A stretch of 64,000 nucleotides of DNA from Nocardioides baculatus. GTDB taxonomy: Bacteria; Actinomycetota; Actinomycetes; Propionibacteriales; Nocardioidaceae. Positions 34,040-42,887 of the stretch are shown piece by piece. The translations under genes and the position numbers were made by a program. Where the stretch lies: positions 1,110,170-1,174,169 of the forward strand of contig NZ_JAERSG010000001.1 of NCBI RefSeq assembly GCF_016735675.1, written 5' to 3'. Position 1 is the stretch's first letter; each line of letters opens with the position of its first letter. The notes below the pieces were generated by a model, which was not told the DNA's origin, did not search any database, and worked only from the letters and a program-made list of their open reading frames with translations.

Positions 34040-34425
34040 TGCGGCTCAGCCCGACGCGCGAGGTGCTGGCCGAGGGCGGCCGCGGTGAGGCCGGCGGCCA
34101 GGGTCACCAGCAGGCACAGCCCGGCGAGCCCGGCATGGCCGTCGTCCGCGAGCCGGCGGACCTGACCGGCCCACGCCGACACCGTGGTGAACCCGCCCAG
34201 CACGCCCGGACCGACGAAGAGCGCGACGGTGCGCGAACGGCGTACGACGGCCAGCGCCGGCAGCATGCCGAGGACGAACGCGCCGACGACGTTGATGGCC
34301 AGCGTGGGCCACGGGAAGAGGGAGTCCGGAGCCGCGGTGTCGACCCCGAGGCGCAGGAGGGCGCCGACGGCACCGCCGACCGCGACGACCACGAGACCGG
34401 CCGCGCCGGTGCGGCGTGCGCTCAC
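34036..34425 (-). CDS. crcB: CrcB/Fluc fluoride channel subunit (first of a pair)
   Basis: The GTG at 34425 overlaps the upstream gene's stop by four bases (GTGA) and gives 129 residues; a longer frame has an N-terminal extension without homology. The sequence shows VVVAVGGAVGALLRLGVD, LFPWPTLAINVVGAFVLGML with the conserved Asn, and GPGVLGGFTTVSAWAGQVR. In the last motif the usual F-S-x-F phenylalanines are T/W, so the second subunit supplies the canonical phenylalanine box. This asymmetry supports an obligate heterodimer with the 33704-34039 protein. Confidence 0.92.
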   Translation of the reverse strand: MSARRTGAAGLVVVAVGGAVGALLRLGVDTAAPDSLFPWPTLAINVVGAFVLGMLPALAVVRRSRTVALFVGPGVLGGFTTVSAWAGQVRRLADDGHAGLAGLCLLVTLAAGLTAAALGQHLARRAEPQ

Positions 34426-35351
34426 CCGACCTGGCTGGTGGACGGCTTGGTGTGGCCCTGGGCGTCCCACGGCTGGGCGCTCGCCCCGCCGAGCTGCTGC
34501 ACGAGCTCGGTCAGCAACCAGTTCTGGAGGGCGCGCTGCGCGGGGGTGCGGGCCATCGACAGCAGCCGCTCGGCCCGGCAGAACGCGTCGGCGACGTCGA
34601 ACATCTCGGTCATCGTCACGAAGATCGGGCCGGCCTCGCGCACCATCGGGAAGATCAGGTCGACGCGCGGGCGGGAGTCGCGCTCGGCAGCGCGCAGCTG
34701 CTCGCTGAAGGCATCAGGGAACTGGCGCTCGAAGTTGGCGAACATCGAGGTGAGGTCGCCGGCGAGCGGGTAGTCGGACTGGTGCGACAGCGACAGGAGC
34801 CGCAGCTCACGGCGCAGCTCGTGGTACTGGCGGGCGAGCGAGGAGTAGAGCGGGACGTCGAGGCCGAGCAGCCGCACCTCGACCGCGGTGTCGCTGATCG
34901 GCTCGGGCGCGTGCTGGTCGTGGACGTCGATCACCCACTCGGCGCCGCCCTCGTCGCTCATCTGGGCGGCCGGCTCGAACCAGACGATCTTGCTGTCGGA
35001 CTCGATCGTGGCGCCCCAGGCGGTCGCGCACTGGGCCACCATCGACAGGCCGCGGCCGAAGGTCAGCAGCAGGTCGAGGTCGTCGCCCGCCAGCGGGACC
35101 GGTGGGACGGGCGGGCTGGTGGACCCGTCGATCACCTCGATGCGGGGGTGGCTGACGGTCCCGCGCACCCGCACCTTGAAGGGCGCGGTGGCGTGCAGGA
35201 CGGCGTTGGCCACCAGCTCGGAGACGCCGAGCTCGGCGCACTCGACGAGGTCGTCGCGCTCCAGCCGCTCGAAGACGTCGCTCACCCAACGCCTGGCGTC
35301 GGCCGCAGCGCGCGGCGACGACGCGAGGGTCAACTCGGAGCTCAGCGGCAC
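34422..35351 (-). CDS. RsbW-like anti-sigma factor/ATP-binding regulator with unknown C-terminal domain, 309 aa
   Basis: Residues 1-130 are a HATPase_c_2 (serine-kinase anti-sigma) domain: the N-box is CAELGVSELVANAVLHAT, and the G-box is DLLLTFGRGLSMVAQCA. RsbW-type proteins bind a stress sigma factor and phosphorylate its antagonist. Residues 140-300 (YHELRRELRLLSLSHQSD and FDVADAFCRAERLLSMA) are helical and not recognised. A GTG at 35351 is the start. A SigB/SigF-type promoter lies 44 bases upstream, as expected if its target sigma factor controls it. No sigma factor or anti-anti-sigma gene is adjacent. The stop overlaps the first crcB start by four bases, so the fluoride channel is co-expressed. 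Confidence 0.85.
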   Translation of the reverse strand: MPLSSELTLASSPRAAADARRWVSDVFERLERDDLVECAELGVSELVANAVLHATAPFKVRVRGTVSHPRIEVIDGSTSPPVPPVPLAGDDLDLLLTFGRGLSMVAQCATAWGATIESDSKIVWFEPAAQMSDEGGAEWVIDVHDQHAPEPISDTAVEVRLLGLDVPLYSSLARQYHELRRELRLLSLSHQSDYPLAGDLTSMFANFERQFPDAFSEQLRAAERDSRPRVDLIFPMVREAGPIFVTMTEMFDVADAFCRAERLLSMARTPAQRALQNWLLTELVQQLGGASAQPWDAQGHTKPSTSQVG

Positions 35352-35394
35352 TGGGACTCTTTTCGAGGGGGTGGGCAGTCCAGTGGGGCGATGG

Positions 35395-35421
35395 TTACCC
35401 CCCGAGTGGATAGTTCAAACC
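35395..35421 (-). promoter_or_regulatory. SigB/SigF-type promoter of the anti-sigma/crcB operon
   Basis: On the minus strand GGTTT (35421-35417), a 16-base spacer, then GGGTAA (35400-35395). This matches the GGTTT-N15-17-GGGTAT pattern of actinobacterial SigF/SigB general-stress promoters. The predicted transcription start is about 35388, roughly 37 bases before the GTG. Confidence 0.65.
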
Positions 35422-35567
35422 TCGACCATCACCATAGTTTCTCGCAGGTCCGGGTAGTGGATGTGAGCAACGAGACGTTCCCGGCGTTTCGCCTGCTGGT
35501 CGGGCCGGGAGGAGAATGGTCTTCCAGCGTCAGCATGAGGTGTGCAACCCGACCCCAAGGAGCTCCG

Positions 35568-37046
35568 ATGAGCACCACGCAGGCCCCGCGACACCGGGTG
35601 GTCGTGATCGGTTCCGGCTTCGGCGGCCTCTTCGGAACGAAGGCCCTCCGCCGCGCCGACGTCGACGTCACGGTGATCGCGAAGACCACGCACCACCTCT
35701 TCCAGCCCCTGCTCTACCAGGTGGCGACCGGCATCCTGTCCGAGGGCGAGATCGCCCCGCCGACCCGCGAGGTCCTCAGCGGCCAGGACAACGCCCGGGT
35801 GATCCTGGGCGAGGTCACCGGCATCGACCTCGAGGCCCGCACGGTCACCTCGCAGGTGCTGGGCCGCGACACGGTGACGTCGTACGACTCCTTGCTCGTG
35901 GCGGCCGGTGCCAGCCAGTCCTACTTCGGCAACGACCACTTCGCCGAGTTCGCGCCCGGCATGAAGAGCATCGACGACGCACTCGAGCTGCGCGGCCGGA
36001 TCTTCGGCGCCTTCGAGATGGCCGAGCTCGGTGCGACGCGCGGCGACGACGTCGACCACCTGCTGACGTTCGTCGTCGTCGGCGCCGGCCCGACCGGTGT
36101 GGAGATGGCCGGCCAGATCGCCGAGCTCGCGCACCGGACGCTCAAGAAGGACTTCCGCGCGATCAACACCCGCCAGGCGCGGGTCGTCCTCGTCGACGCG
36201 GCACCCCAGGTGCTGCCGCCCTTCGGCGCCAAGCTCGGCGAGAAGGCGAAGAAGGAGCTCGAGAAGCTCGGCGTCGAGGTGATGCTCGGCGGCATGGTCA
36301 CCGAGGTCGACGAGCGCGGACTCGAGGTGAAGTTCAAGGACGGGCGCGTCGAGCGGATCAACTCGGTCGCCAAGATCTGGGCCGCCGGCGTGCAGGCCAA
36401 CCCGCTCGGCAAGACGCTGTCGGAGCAGTCCGGTGCGCCGCTCGACCGTGCGGGACGGATCGGCGTCAACCCCGACCTCACGCTGCCGGGCCACCCCGAG
36501 GTCTTCGTCGTCGGCGACATGATCGCCCTCGACAACCTCCCGGGCGTCGCGCAGGTCGCGATCCAGGGCGCCAAGTACGCCGCCAAGGAGATCCGCAACC
36601 GCCTCGAGGGCAAGCAGCCCCAGGAGCCGTTCAAGTACTTCGACAAGGGGTCGATGGCGATCATCAGCCGTTTCCGCGCGGTCGCGATGGTCGGCAAGCT
36701 CCGGCTCACCGGCATCATCGCCTGGCTGATGTGGCTCGGCGTGCACCTCGTCTACCTCACCGGCTTCAAGAACCAGGTGTCGGCGCTGATGCGCTGGGCG
36801 ATCACCTTCATCAGCAACAACCGCTCCGAGCGGACGACCACCGAGCAGCAGATCTTCGCTCGTGCGGCGCTCGCGCGGCTGCGGCGTGGTGCCGCCGACC
36901 TGGTGTCCGACCCGGGCATCTACGACGCGACGCGCGCGATGATGGAGGAGACCCGCCGCCAGGAGCTGGAGGCGGCCGCGGCCCGCGAGGCCGAGCTCAC
37001 CGACTCGGGCGTACGCGGCGTGGCCACCGAGGGCGTCAGCAGCTGA
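35568..37046 (+). CDS. ndh: Type II NADH:quinone dehydrogenase (NDH-2)
   Basis: A 492-residue flavoprotein that moves electrons from NADH to menaquinone without pumping protons. AAGGAG lies seven bases before the ATG. Motifs: FAD site VVIGSGFGGLFGTKAL (residues 11-26), NAD site FVVVGAGPTGVEMAGQIAEL, the quinone-site AQVAIQGAKYAA, and FVVGDMIAL. A hydrophobic C-terminal hairpin (TGIIAWLMWLGVHLVYLTGF) gives peripheral membrane attachment. The last 70 residues are charged and helical, extending past the usual end. Length is typical for actinobacteria (about 460-490). It is divergent from the anti-sigma gene across 216 bases. Confidence 0.95.
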   Translation: MSTTQAPRHRVVVIGSGFGGLFGTKALRRADVDVTVIAKTTHHLFQPLLYQVATGILSEGEIAPPTREVLSGQDNARVILGEVTGIDLEARTVTSQVLGRDTVTSYDSLLVAAGASQSYFGNDHFAEFAPGMKSIDDALELRGRIFGAFEMAELGATRGDDVDHLLTFVVVGAGPTGVEMAGQIAELAHRTLKKDFRAINTRQARVVLVDAAPQVLPPFGAKLGEKAKKELEKLGVEVMLGGMVTEVDERGLEVKFKDGRVERINSVAKIWAAGVQANPLGKTLSEQSGAPLDRAGRIGVNPDLTLPGHPEVFVVGDMIALDNLPGVAQVAIQGAKYAAKEIRNRLEGKQPQEPFKYFDKGSMAIISRFRAVAMVGKLRLTGIIAWLMWLGVHLVYLTGFKNQVSALMRWAITFISNNRSERTTTEQQIFARAALARLRRGAADLVSDPGIYDATRAMMEETRRQELEAAAAREAELTDSGVRGVATEGVSS

Positions 37047-37104
37047 CCCTACGGTGGTGACGCCGCCGTTGACCCTGCCGTGACGCCCCCGTGACGCTGC
37101 CGTG

Positions 37105-39288
37105 ATGCCCATGGTGCGCCTGCTCCGCCGGCCGGCGGTGCTCGCCTGCGTCCTGCTCGTGCTGGGAGAGCTCGTGCTCCTCGGCGCTCTGGTCCGCGAC
37201 CCGCGCGCGGGCGGCCCCCACGACGTCCCGGTCGAGGTGGTCGCCCCGGCGCTGGTCGCCGAGTCGCTGGCCGAGCAGGCGGAGTCGCTCGCCGGCCACC
37301 CGTTCGCCGCGAGCGCCGTCGCCGAGGACGACGCGACCGCCTCCCGCGGCCGGGTGGCCGACGGCTCGGTGGTGGCCACGCTGCTGGTCGACCTCCGCGG
37401 CACCGAGGACACCCTCGTCCTCCACGCGGGGGCCGACCCCGCCCTCGCCCGCGCCGTCACCGAACGGGTCGACCGCACGGAGGCGACCCGCGACCGCACG
37501 ATCGTGGTCGAGCGGGTGGGTCCCACAGGCCCCATCGGCGCCGGCGGTGCGCGCCTGCTGGCCCTCGCCTCGACCCTGGCCGGACTCGCGCTGGCAGCCG
37601 TGGTCGCTGCCCGGCGTGGACCCGTCGCGGCGAGCCTGGGCGCAGGCGTACGCCGTGCCCTCCTGGTGGGTGTCGCGTCGCTGGTCGTGGGTGGTGGGGC
37701 GGTCGTCCTCCTCGGGCTGCCGGCCCTCGCGACGCCGGTGGTGACCCTGCACGTGCTCGCCGTCTCCCTGCTGGCCCTCGCGCTCCAGTCGATGTTCGGT
37801 CGGTCCGGCCTGGTGGTCGCGGCGGTGGCCGGCCTCGGGCTGACCGCGCCGCTGCTGGCCCGGACGGACCCGCACCTGTTGCCGACCTCCTGGGCGCGGC
37901 TGGCGACCTGGTCGCCGAGCGGCGCCGCGTTCGAGGGCGTCGACTCGCTCGTGCTCTTCGGCGGGTCACACCTGCTGCAGCCGGCGCTCGTCCTCCTCGC
38001 CTGGACGACGGTGGCCGTGCTCGCGCTCCTGTCGGCCCGCTGGGTGCGGCGGTGGACCGGCGAGGTGCCGGACACCTCGTCGTCGTACGCCGGCCTGGGC
38101 GGGCGCACCTGGGCCGTCCTCGCCGCGGTGGTGCCGGTCGCGGCTCTCCTGATCGGTGGAGCAGTGCTGGTGCCCGACGACACGGCCGCGACGGCGGACC
38201 TGCCGTCCCAGGCCACGGAGACCAGGTGCCTGGCCACCGGTCGGCTGCGGACCGTGGGCGACCTCAACCGGGTGGCCGGTCGGCTGCGCGGGAGCGCCGC
38301 CTTCCGGGGTGGCGACGTCGGCGCCGACGTGCAGCTCCAGGACGGCCGCCGGCTGTGGGTCTTCGGCGACACCCTGCGCGGGGGCGACTTCGGCGGCCAG
38401 GGCCTGGTCCGCAACTCGATGCTCGTCATCGGTCCCGACTGCCTGAGCGTGGTGCTGCCGGCCGACCGCGGCGCCGTGATCCCCGACCGCCCGAGCCCGG
38501 CGGGTGGGTCTGGCGCGGCGGCTGCGCGGGTCGGCTACTGGCCGATGTCGATCGGCAGGGTGGAGCGACCCGGCTACGACCTGGTCGCCGTCGCCGCCCA
38601 GCGGGTCCGCACGGTGGGCTCGGGTGTCTTCGACTTCGAGAACCTCGGCACCTCCATCGCGGTCTTCGTCGTCCCGGCCGGGCAGCCGCCCCAGCTCGTG
38701 GACCAGCGCGACATCGGACCGGACGACGCCGATCCCGGCCGTCCCACGTGGGGCGCCGCGTCGCTCGTCACCTCCGCCGCCGACCCGTGGGTCTACCTCT
38801 ACGGCACCTCCCGGCCCGACACCGCGGGGATCTTCGGCTACGCCCTCCACGTCGCGCGCGTCCGTCCCGACGACCTCCTCGACGAGACCAGGTGGCGCTA
38901 CTGGGACGGGACGTCGTGGTCGTCGCGCGCCGCCGACGCGGCGACGCTGATCCCGTCCGAGGGTGGCGTGTCGCAGACGCTCAGCGTCTTCGAGGTCGAT
39001 GGCACCTGGTACGCCCTCAGCAAGCGGGACGAGGTGCTCGGGACCGACCTCACCGTCTGGACCGCTCCCGGACCGACCGGCCCGTTCACGCGGCAGCCGG
39101 CGCTGGCCCAGCTCCCGTCCGACGCTGCCTCCGGGCTGCTCCGCTACATGCCGCTCGCCCACCCCGACCTGCTGCCGAGACCCGGCACGATGGTCGTCTC
39201 CTACAGCCGCAACAGCACCGACTTCGGTGAGGTGCTGGAGGACCCGCTCCTCTACCGACCCCACTTCCTGCGGGTCACGCTGCCCTGA
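37105..39288 (+). CDS. Membrane protein fusing an ABC-2/YhgE-like N-terminal half to a DUF4185-like propeller, 727 aa
   Basis: Start uncertain: GTG 37102, ATG 37105 and ATG 37111 are all in frame and none has a Shine-Dalgarno. Residues 1-30 are a membrane anchor, and 45-130 look like the extracellular region of YhgE/Pip-type ABC-2 proteins (RVADGSVVATLLVDLRG, an adenine-of-pump-like VDxxG phrase). About six helices lie between 145 and 350. After a further helix (350-375) comes a roughly 340-residue exported domain with LWVFGDTLRGGDFG (the F-G-D-T mark of DUF4185), WVYLYGTSR and TWYALSKRDEV blades. DUF4185 propellers are presumed carbohydrate-active. The fusion implies an enzyme tethered to a channel-like base; I know no characterised example. 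Confidence 0.7.
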   Translation: MPMVRLLRRPAVLACVLLVLGELVLLGALVRDPRAGGPHDVPVEVVAPALVAESLAEQAESLAGHPFAASAVAEDDATASRGRVADGSVVATLLVDLRGTEDTLVLHAGADPALARAVTERVDRTEATRDRTIVVERVGPTGPIGAGGARLLALASTLAGLALAAVVAARRGPVAASLGAGVRRALLVGVASLVVGGGAVVLLGLPALATPVVTLHVLAVSLLALALQSMFGRSGLVVAAVAGLGLTAPLLARTDPHLLPTSWARLATWSPSGAAFEGVDSLVLFGGSHLLQPALVLLAWTTVAVLALLSARWVRRWTGEVPDTSSSYAGLGGRTWAVLAAVVPVAALLIGGAVLVPDDTAATADLPSQATETRCLATGRLRTVGDLNRVAGRLRGSAAFRGGDVGADVQLQDGRRLWVFGDTLRGGDFGGQGLVRNSMLVIGPDCLSVVLPADRGAVIPDRPSPAGGSGAAAARVGYWPMSIGRVERPGYDLVAVAAQRVRTVGSGVFDFENLGTSIAVFVVPAGQPPQLVDQRDIGPDDADPGRPTWGAASLVTSAADPWVYLYGTSRPDTAGIFGYALHVARVRPDDLLDETRWRYWDGTSWSSRAADAATLIPSEGGVSQTLSVFEVDGTWYALSKRDEVLGTDLTVWTAPGPTGPFTRQPALAQLPSDAASGLLRYMPLAHPDLLPRPGTMVVSYSRNSTDFGEVLEDPLLYRPHFLRVTLP

Positions 39289-39360
39289 CGAAGGACGCTG
39301 GGCTTGACGGATCCTTGGGTATTCCTGCGGTGATCCTTGGTCTCGCGCACACTTGCGTCC

Positions 39361-40725
39361 GTGACCGATCGAGACCGTCCTACGACGTGGGTGGCCGCGC
39401 GCGCCCTCGCGACGTTCGTGGCGGTCGCCTGCCTGGCCACCGCGGTCCTCGGCCCGTCGTCCGCCACGGCCCAGTCGGCCCCGTCGGGCAAGCGCGCGCA
39501 GAAGACCTTCGCCCTCGCACCTGCGAGCGTGGGCGTCGACCTCCCCAACCCGCTGCGCGGGCAGTACCGCTGGTTCGGCACCGACCCGACGCCGTCGACG
39601 GTGACGTCCAACGACGTCTACTACCGCGACCAGGTCTACTGGGGCCGTATCGAGCCGTCCGACAACGCCTGGGACTTCTCCCTGATCGACCAGGGGCTGG
39701 CCGACGCGGGTGCCCGCGGCGGCAAGTTCGGCTTCCGGGTGCTCGCCTACTGCCCGGGCTGCTGGATGAACTACCGCTCGGACTTCCCGGCGGTCACGCC
39801 GTCGTTCGTCCCGCTCCAGCCCGGCACCGCCGTCCCCGACTGGAACTCCCCGGCCTTCCTCGCCCAGTGGCAGGAGCTGATGGCCGAGCTCGGGCGCCGC
39901 TACGGCGACGACCCGCGGCTTGGCTACGTCGACGTCGGCGGCTACGGCAGCTACGGCGAGTGGCACGTCGACACCGGCGCGGGGATCGCCGAGCCCAATG
40001 GCCTCGCGGTCGTGGAGGCGGTGACCTCGGCGTTCCCGACCAAGCACGTCCTGATCAACACGATGACCTCGGTCGACTTCACCCTGGCCGCGCTGGAGGC
40101 CAACCCGAACCTCGGCATCCGCACCGACAGCCTCGGCTGCCCGGACATGTACTCGATGGTCGCCGTCGACAGGCGGCTGCAGAAGGTCTGGAAGACCCGC
40201 CCGTTCTTCTCCGAGTGGTGCACCCGGGCCGACCCCGTGCTCGGCGCGAAGCAGGTGCGTCAGTTCCACGTCTCGACGCTGTCGTCGAGCAACATGCCCT
40301 GGACCTTCGACACGCTCACGCCCCCGCAGCGGTCGGCGTACGCCACCGCGGTCGCGACGGCCGGCTACCGCCTCCGCCTCCGCTCGCTCACCCTCCCGCG
40401 CCGGATCGAGGCCGATGGCAAGGTGGCCGTGCGGACGTCGTGGCTGAACCAGGGGAGCGCGCCGACGTACGACCGCTGGGACGTGCAGCTCACCCTCACC
40501 CGCAAGGGGAGGGCGACGACCGTGTCGCTGGGCGACCAGCTGCGCGGGGTCACCGACTCGTCGAGCAGCCGGACCCGTGTCGCCGTACCGAGCCTGAGGA
40601 AGGGGCGGTACGACGTCTCCGTCAGCGTCGTCGACCCCAGCGGCTACTCCGCGCCGATGTACCTCGCCAACCGCGGCCGGACCTCGTCCGGCGCCTACCG
40701 CGTGGGCTCGGTCTCGGTGCGCTGA
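39361..40725 (+). CDS. Secreted DUF4832-type glycoside-hydrolase-like protein
   Basis: The GTG at 39361 gives 454 residues; a TTG 24 bases earlier is also open. A Sec signal (ARALATFVAVACLATAVLG, then an Ala/Ser region) covers residues 12-38. The body is TIM-barrel-like: LPNPLRGQYRWFG near the mature start, then QVYWGRIEPSDNAWDFSLID and GYVDVGGYGSYGEWH, the latter with Glu/His at a strand end, as in beta-galactosidase-like barrels. The C-terminal 130 residues, with LRSLTLPRRIEADGKVAV and LTLTRKGRATTVSLG, match the beta-sandwich DUF4832 layout. It should degrade or bind an extracellular glycan. It overlaps the convergent MMPL gene by 31 bases. Confidence 0.8.
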   Translation: MTDRDRPTTWVAARALATFVAVACLATAVLGPSSATAQSAPSGKRAQKTFALAPASVGVDLPNPLRGQYRWFGTDPTPSTVTSNDVYYRDQVYWGRIEPSDNAWDFSLIDQGLADAGARGGKFGFRVLAYCPGCWMNYRSDFPAVTPSFVPLQPGTAVPDWNSPAFLAQWQELMAELGRRYGDDPRLGYVDVGGYGSYGEWHVDTGAGIAEPNGLAVVEAVTSAFPTKHVLINTMTSVDFTLAALEANPNLGIRTDSLGCPDMYSMVAVDRRLQKVWKTRPFFSEWCTRADPVLGAKQVRQFHVSTLSSSNMPWTFDTLTPPQRSAYATAVATAGYRLRLRSLTLPRRIEADGKVAVRTSWLNQGSAPTYDRWDVQLTLTRKGRATTVSLGDQLRGVTDSSSSRTRVAVPSLRKGRYDVSVSVVDPSGYSAPMYLANRGRTSSGAYRVGSVSVR

Positions 40726-42854
40726 GCCGCGACTCCCTCGGTCCCCGTCCTGCGGGTGCCGAGCCCCGGACGCCACCAGTTGCGCTCGCCCAGCAGCGTC
40801 ATGGCAGCCGGGAGCAGCAGGCCGCGCACCACGGTGACGTCGAGTGCGATGGCCACGGTCATGCCGACGCCGACCTCCTTGACGGCGACCAGCTGTCCCG
40901 CCGCGAAGCCGATGAAGACCACCGAGATGGCGAGCGCCGCGAGCGTGACGACCGGCCCTGATGCCGTGATCCCGGCGAGGACGGCAGCGTCGTTGTCGCG
41001 CCGCGAGCCGTGCCCGGTCGCGCGCGCGTCCCACTCCTCCTTGATGCGGGACACGAGGAAGAGGTGGTAGTCCATCGAGAGCCCGAAGGCGAACATGAAG
41101 AGCAGCAGCGGCGAGGTGAGGTCCAGCGTGCCGGTCGCGGTGCCGCCGAGCAGCGGTCCACCCCACCCGTGCTGGAACACCAGGGTCACCACGCCGAGGG
41201 TGGCGGTGAGCGAGAGCAGGTTGAGCAGGAGCGTCTTGAGCGCCACGACGGGTGACGCCGTGAGGCGGAGCAGGAGGAGACCGGCAACGAGGACCACCGC
41301 GGCGACGGCCCAGGGCAACCGGGCCGCCAGCGCCGCTCGGGCGTCGACGAGCTCGGCCGCCGGTCCGCCGACCTGCACGTCGAGCCCGTCACCGAGCATG
41401 CGTACGTCGTCCACGACCCGCTGCGCTGCTGGTCCGCTGGTGGTGCCGCGGGGGACCAGCGAGAAGCGGCTCCAGCCGTCGGGCAGCCCGTCGCGCACCA
41501 CGACGTCCTTGACGTCAGGCAGCGCCGTCACCTGCTCGGTGAGCGTGGTCAGGCGGGCGTCGCCCAGCGGCGCGTCGACGAGCAGGTCGACCGGTGCGGT
41601 CCTGATGTCGGGGTAGTCACGCTCGACCACCTCCACGACCGTGCGCGCCTCGCTGCCCGGCGGCAGTGAGCGCGCGTCCGAGGCACCGACCTGGAGCCCG
41701 AGCAGCGGGAGGGACAGCACGACGAGGAGTCCGGCCGACACCAGCAGGACCGGCCACGGTCTCGCCTGCGCCACGCCGGCGAGCCGGGCGAGGAGCGTTC
41801 GCCCGGGGGCGCGGGCGACCGCTCCTCGTGGCCTGCGTCCGTCGGCCGGGATCCGCGACGAGCACACGGTCAGGAGCGCCGGCGCGAGGGTCAGGGCCGC
41901 CGCGGTCACCACTGCCACGGCCACGACACCACCGGTCGCCATCCCCGAGAGCAGCGGGTCGTCGAGCAGCAGCAGAGCGGCGAGCGAGATCCCGACGGTG
42001 GCCCCGGAGACCAGCACGGTGTGACCGGCCGTCGCGAGGGTCCGGCCGAGCACGACCGCCGCGTCGGGTTCGGGGCCGGCCGCGGCGCGCTCCTCGCGGT
42101 ACCGGGCGAGCACGAGGAGGCAGTAGTCCACGCACAGTCCCAGCGCCAGCACCGTGACGACATTGACCGCGAAGTCGCTGACCGACCACAGGTCGGCCAC
42201 CGCCACGAGGGCGAGCAGGGATCCGGCGACGGCCGCGAGAGCCGTCAGGACGGGCAGGACCCCCACCACGACGCCGCCGAGCGCGACCACCAGCAGGAGC
42301 GTGACCACCACGAGGGCGACACCCTCCCCGCGCGCGGCGTCCTGGACCGCCTGGTCGGTGAAGGTCCGCTCGGCCAGGAGGTCCCCGCCCGCGGCGACCT
42401 CGGGGAAGGGAGTGGTCCGCAGCGCCGCGGTGATCCGGTCGGCCAGGGCGAGTGCGGCCTCGTCGTCGAGCGCGGGATCGAGCTCCACCTCCACCAGAGC
42501 GCTGCTGCGGTCGCCGGCGACCAGGTCGTAGGAGCTCGTGGTCCAGGGGTCCCGGAGGTCGGCGACGCCCGGGAGCTCACGCAGGGGCTGGATGACCTGG
42601 GCCGCAGCCTCGCTCGTGGCCGCGTCGACGGGATCGGCACCGGCGAGCAGCACGACCAGCCGACGGCCCTCGGGATCGACCTCGTCGAGCCGCTGGTCGA
42701 CCCGCGTCGACTCGGCACCGGCGCGCAGCCCCACGTCCTCGGCCCTGTCGAACACCGTGCCGCCGAGGACCGCGCCGGCGACGACCACGACGGCCCAGAC
42801 GGACAGGACGACACCCCGTCGTCGGTGCAGCCACTGCCCCAGCCGGTCCAGCAC
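40695..42854 (-). CDS. MMPL-family (RND-like) transporter, 719 aa
   Basis: A single-chain RND-type exporter with two membrane halves, each with a six-helix set, and two extracellular loops (residues about 40-170 and 385-510). Proton-relay Asp-Tyr pairs are visible as LGLCVDYCLLVLARYR (helix 4) and FGLSMDYHLFLVSRIKEEW (helix 10), typical of MmpL/HpnN-like proteins. Members of this clade carry lipids, polyketides or drugs to the envelope. Shorter than mycobacterial MmpL3. It lies 33 bases downstream of the alpha/beta hydrolase gene and belongs to its operon with the PfpI gene. Confidence 0.92.
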   Translation of the reverse strand: MLDRLGQWLHRRRGVVLSVWAVVVVAGAVLGGTVFDRAEDVGLRAGAESTRVDQRLDEVDPEGRRLVVLLAGADPVDAATSEAAAQVIQPLRELPGVADLRDPWTTSSYDLVAGDRSSALVEVELDPALDDEAALALADRITAALRTTPFPEVAAGGDLLAERTFTDQAVQDAARGEGVALVVVTLLLVVALGGVVVGVLPVLTALAAVAGSLLALVAVADLWSVSDFAVNVVTVLALGLCVDYCLLVLARYREERAAAGPEPDAAVVLGRTLATAGHTVLVSGATVGISLAALLLLDDPLLSGMATGGVVAVAVVTAAALTLAPALLTVCSSRIPADGRRPRGAVARAPGRTLLARLAGVAQARPWPVLLVSAGLLVVLSLPLLGLQVGASDARSLPPGSEARTVVEVVERDYPDIRTAPVDLLVDAPLGDARLTTLTEQVTALPDVKDVVVRDGLPDGWSRFSLVPRGTTSGPAAQRVVDDVRMLGDGLDVQVGGPAAELVDARAALAARLPWAVAAVVLVAGLLLLRLTASPVVALKTLLLNLLSLTATLGVVTLVFQHGWGGPLLGGTATGTLDLTSPLLLFMFAFGLSMDYHLFLVSRIKEEWDARATGHGSRRDNDAAVLAGITASGPVVTLAALAISVVFIGFAAGQLVAVKEVGVGMTVAIALDVTVVRGLLLPAAMTLLGERNWWRPGLGTRRTGTEGVAAQRTETEPTR

Positions 42855-42887
42855 GCGCGGCTCGCTCTCTCGGGGGTGGGGGTGGTC

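Noticed and set aside
34036..34470. Fluoride riboswitch before crcB
   Set aside because: The crcB genes overlap the upstream coding region by four bases, leaving no leader; no such structure appears before the operon either.
37966..41166. Very long minus-strand frame across the DUF4185 and DUF4832 genes
   Set aside because: Shadow of two plus-strand genes with signal peptide, motifs and sensible composition.
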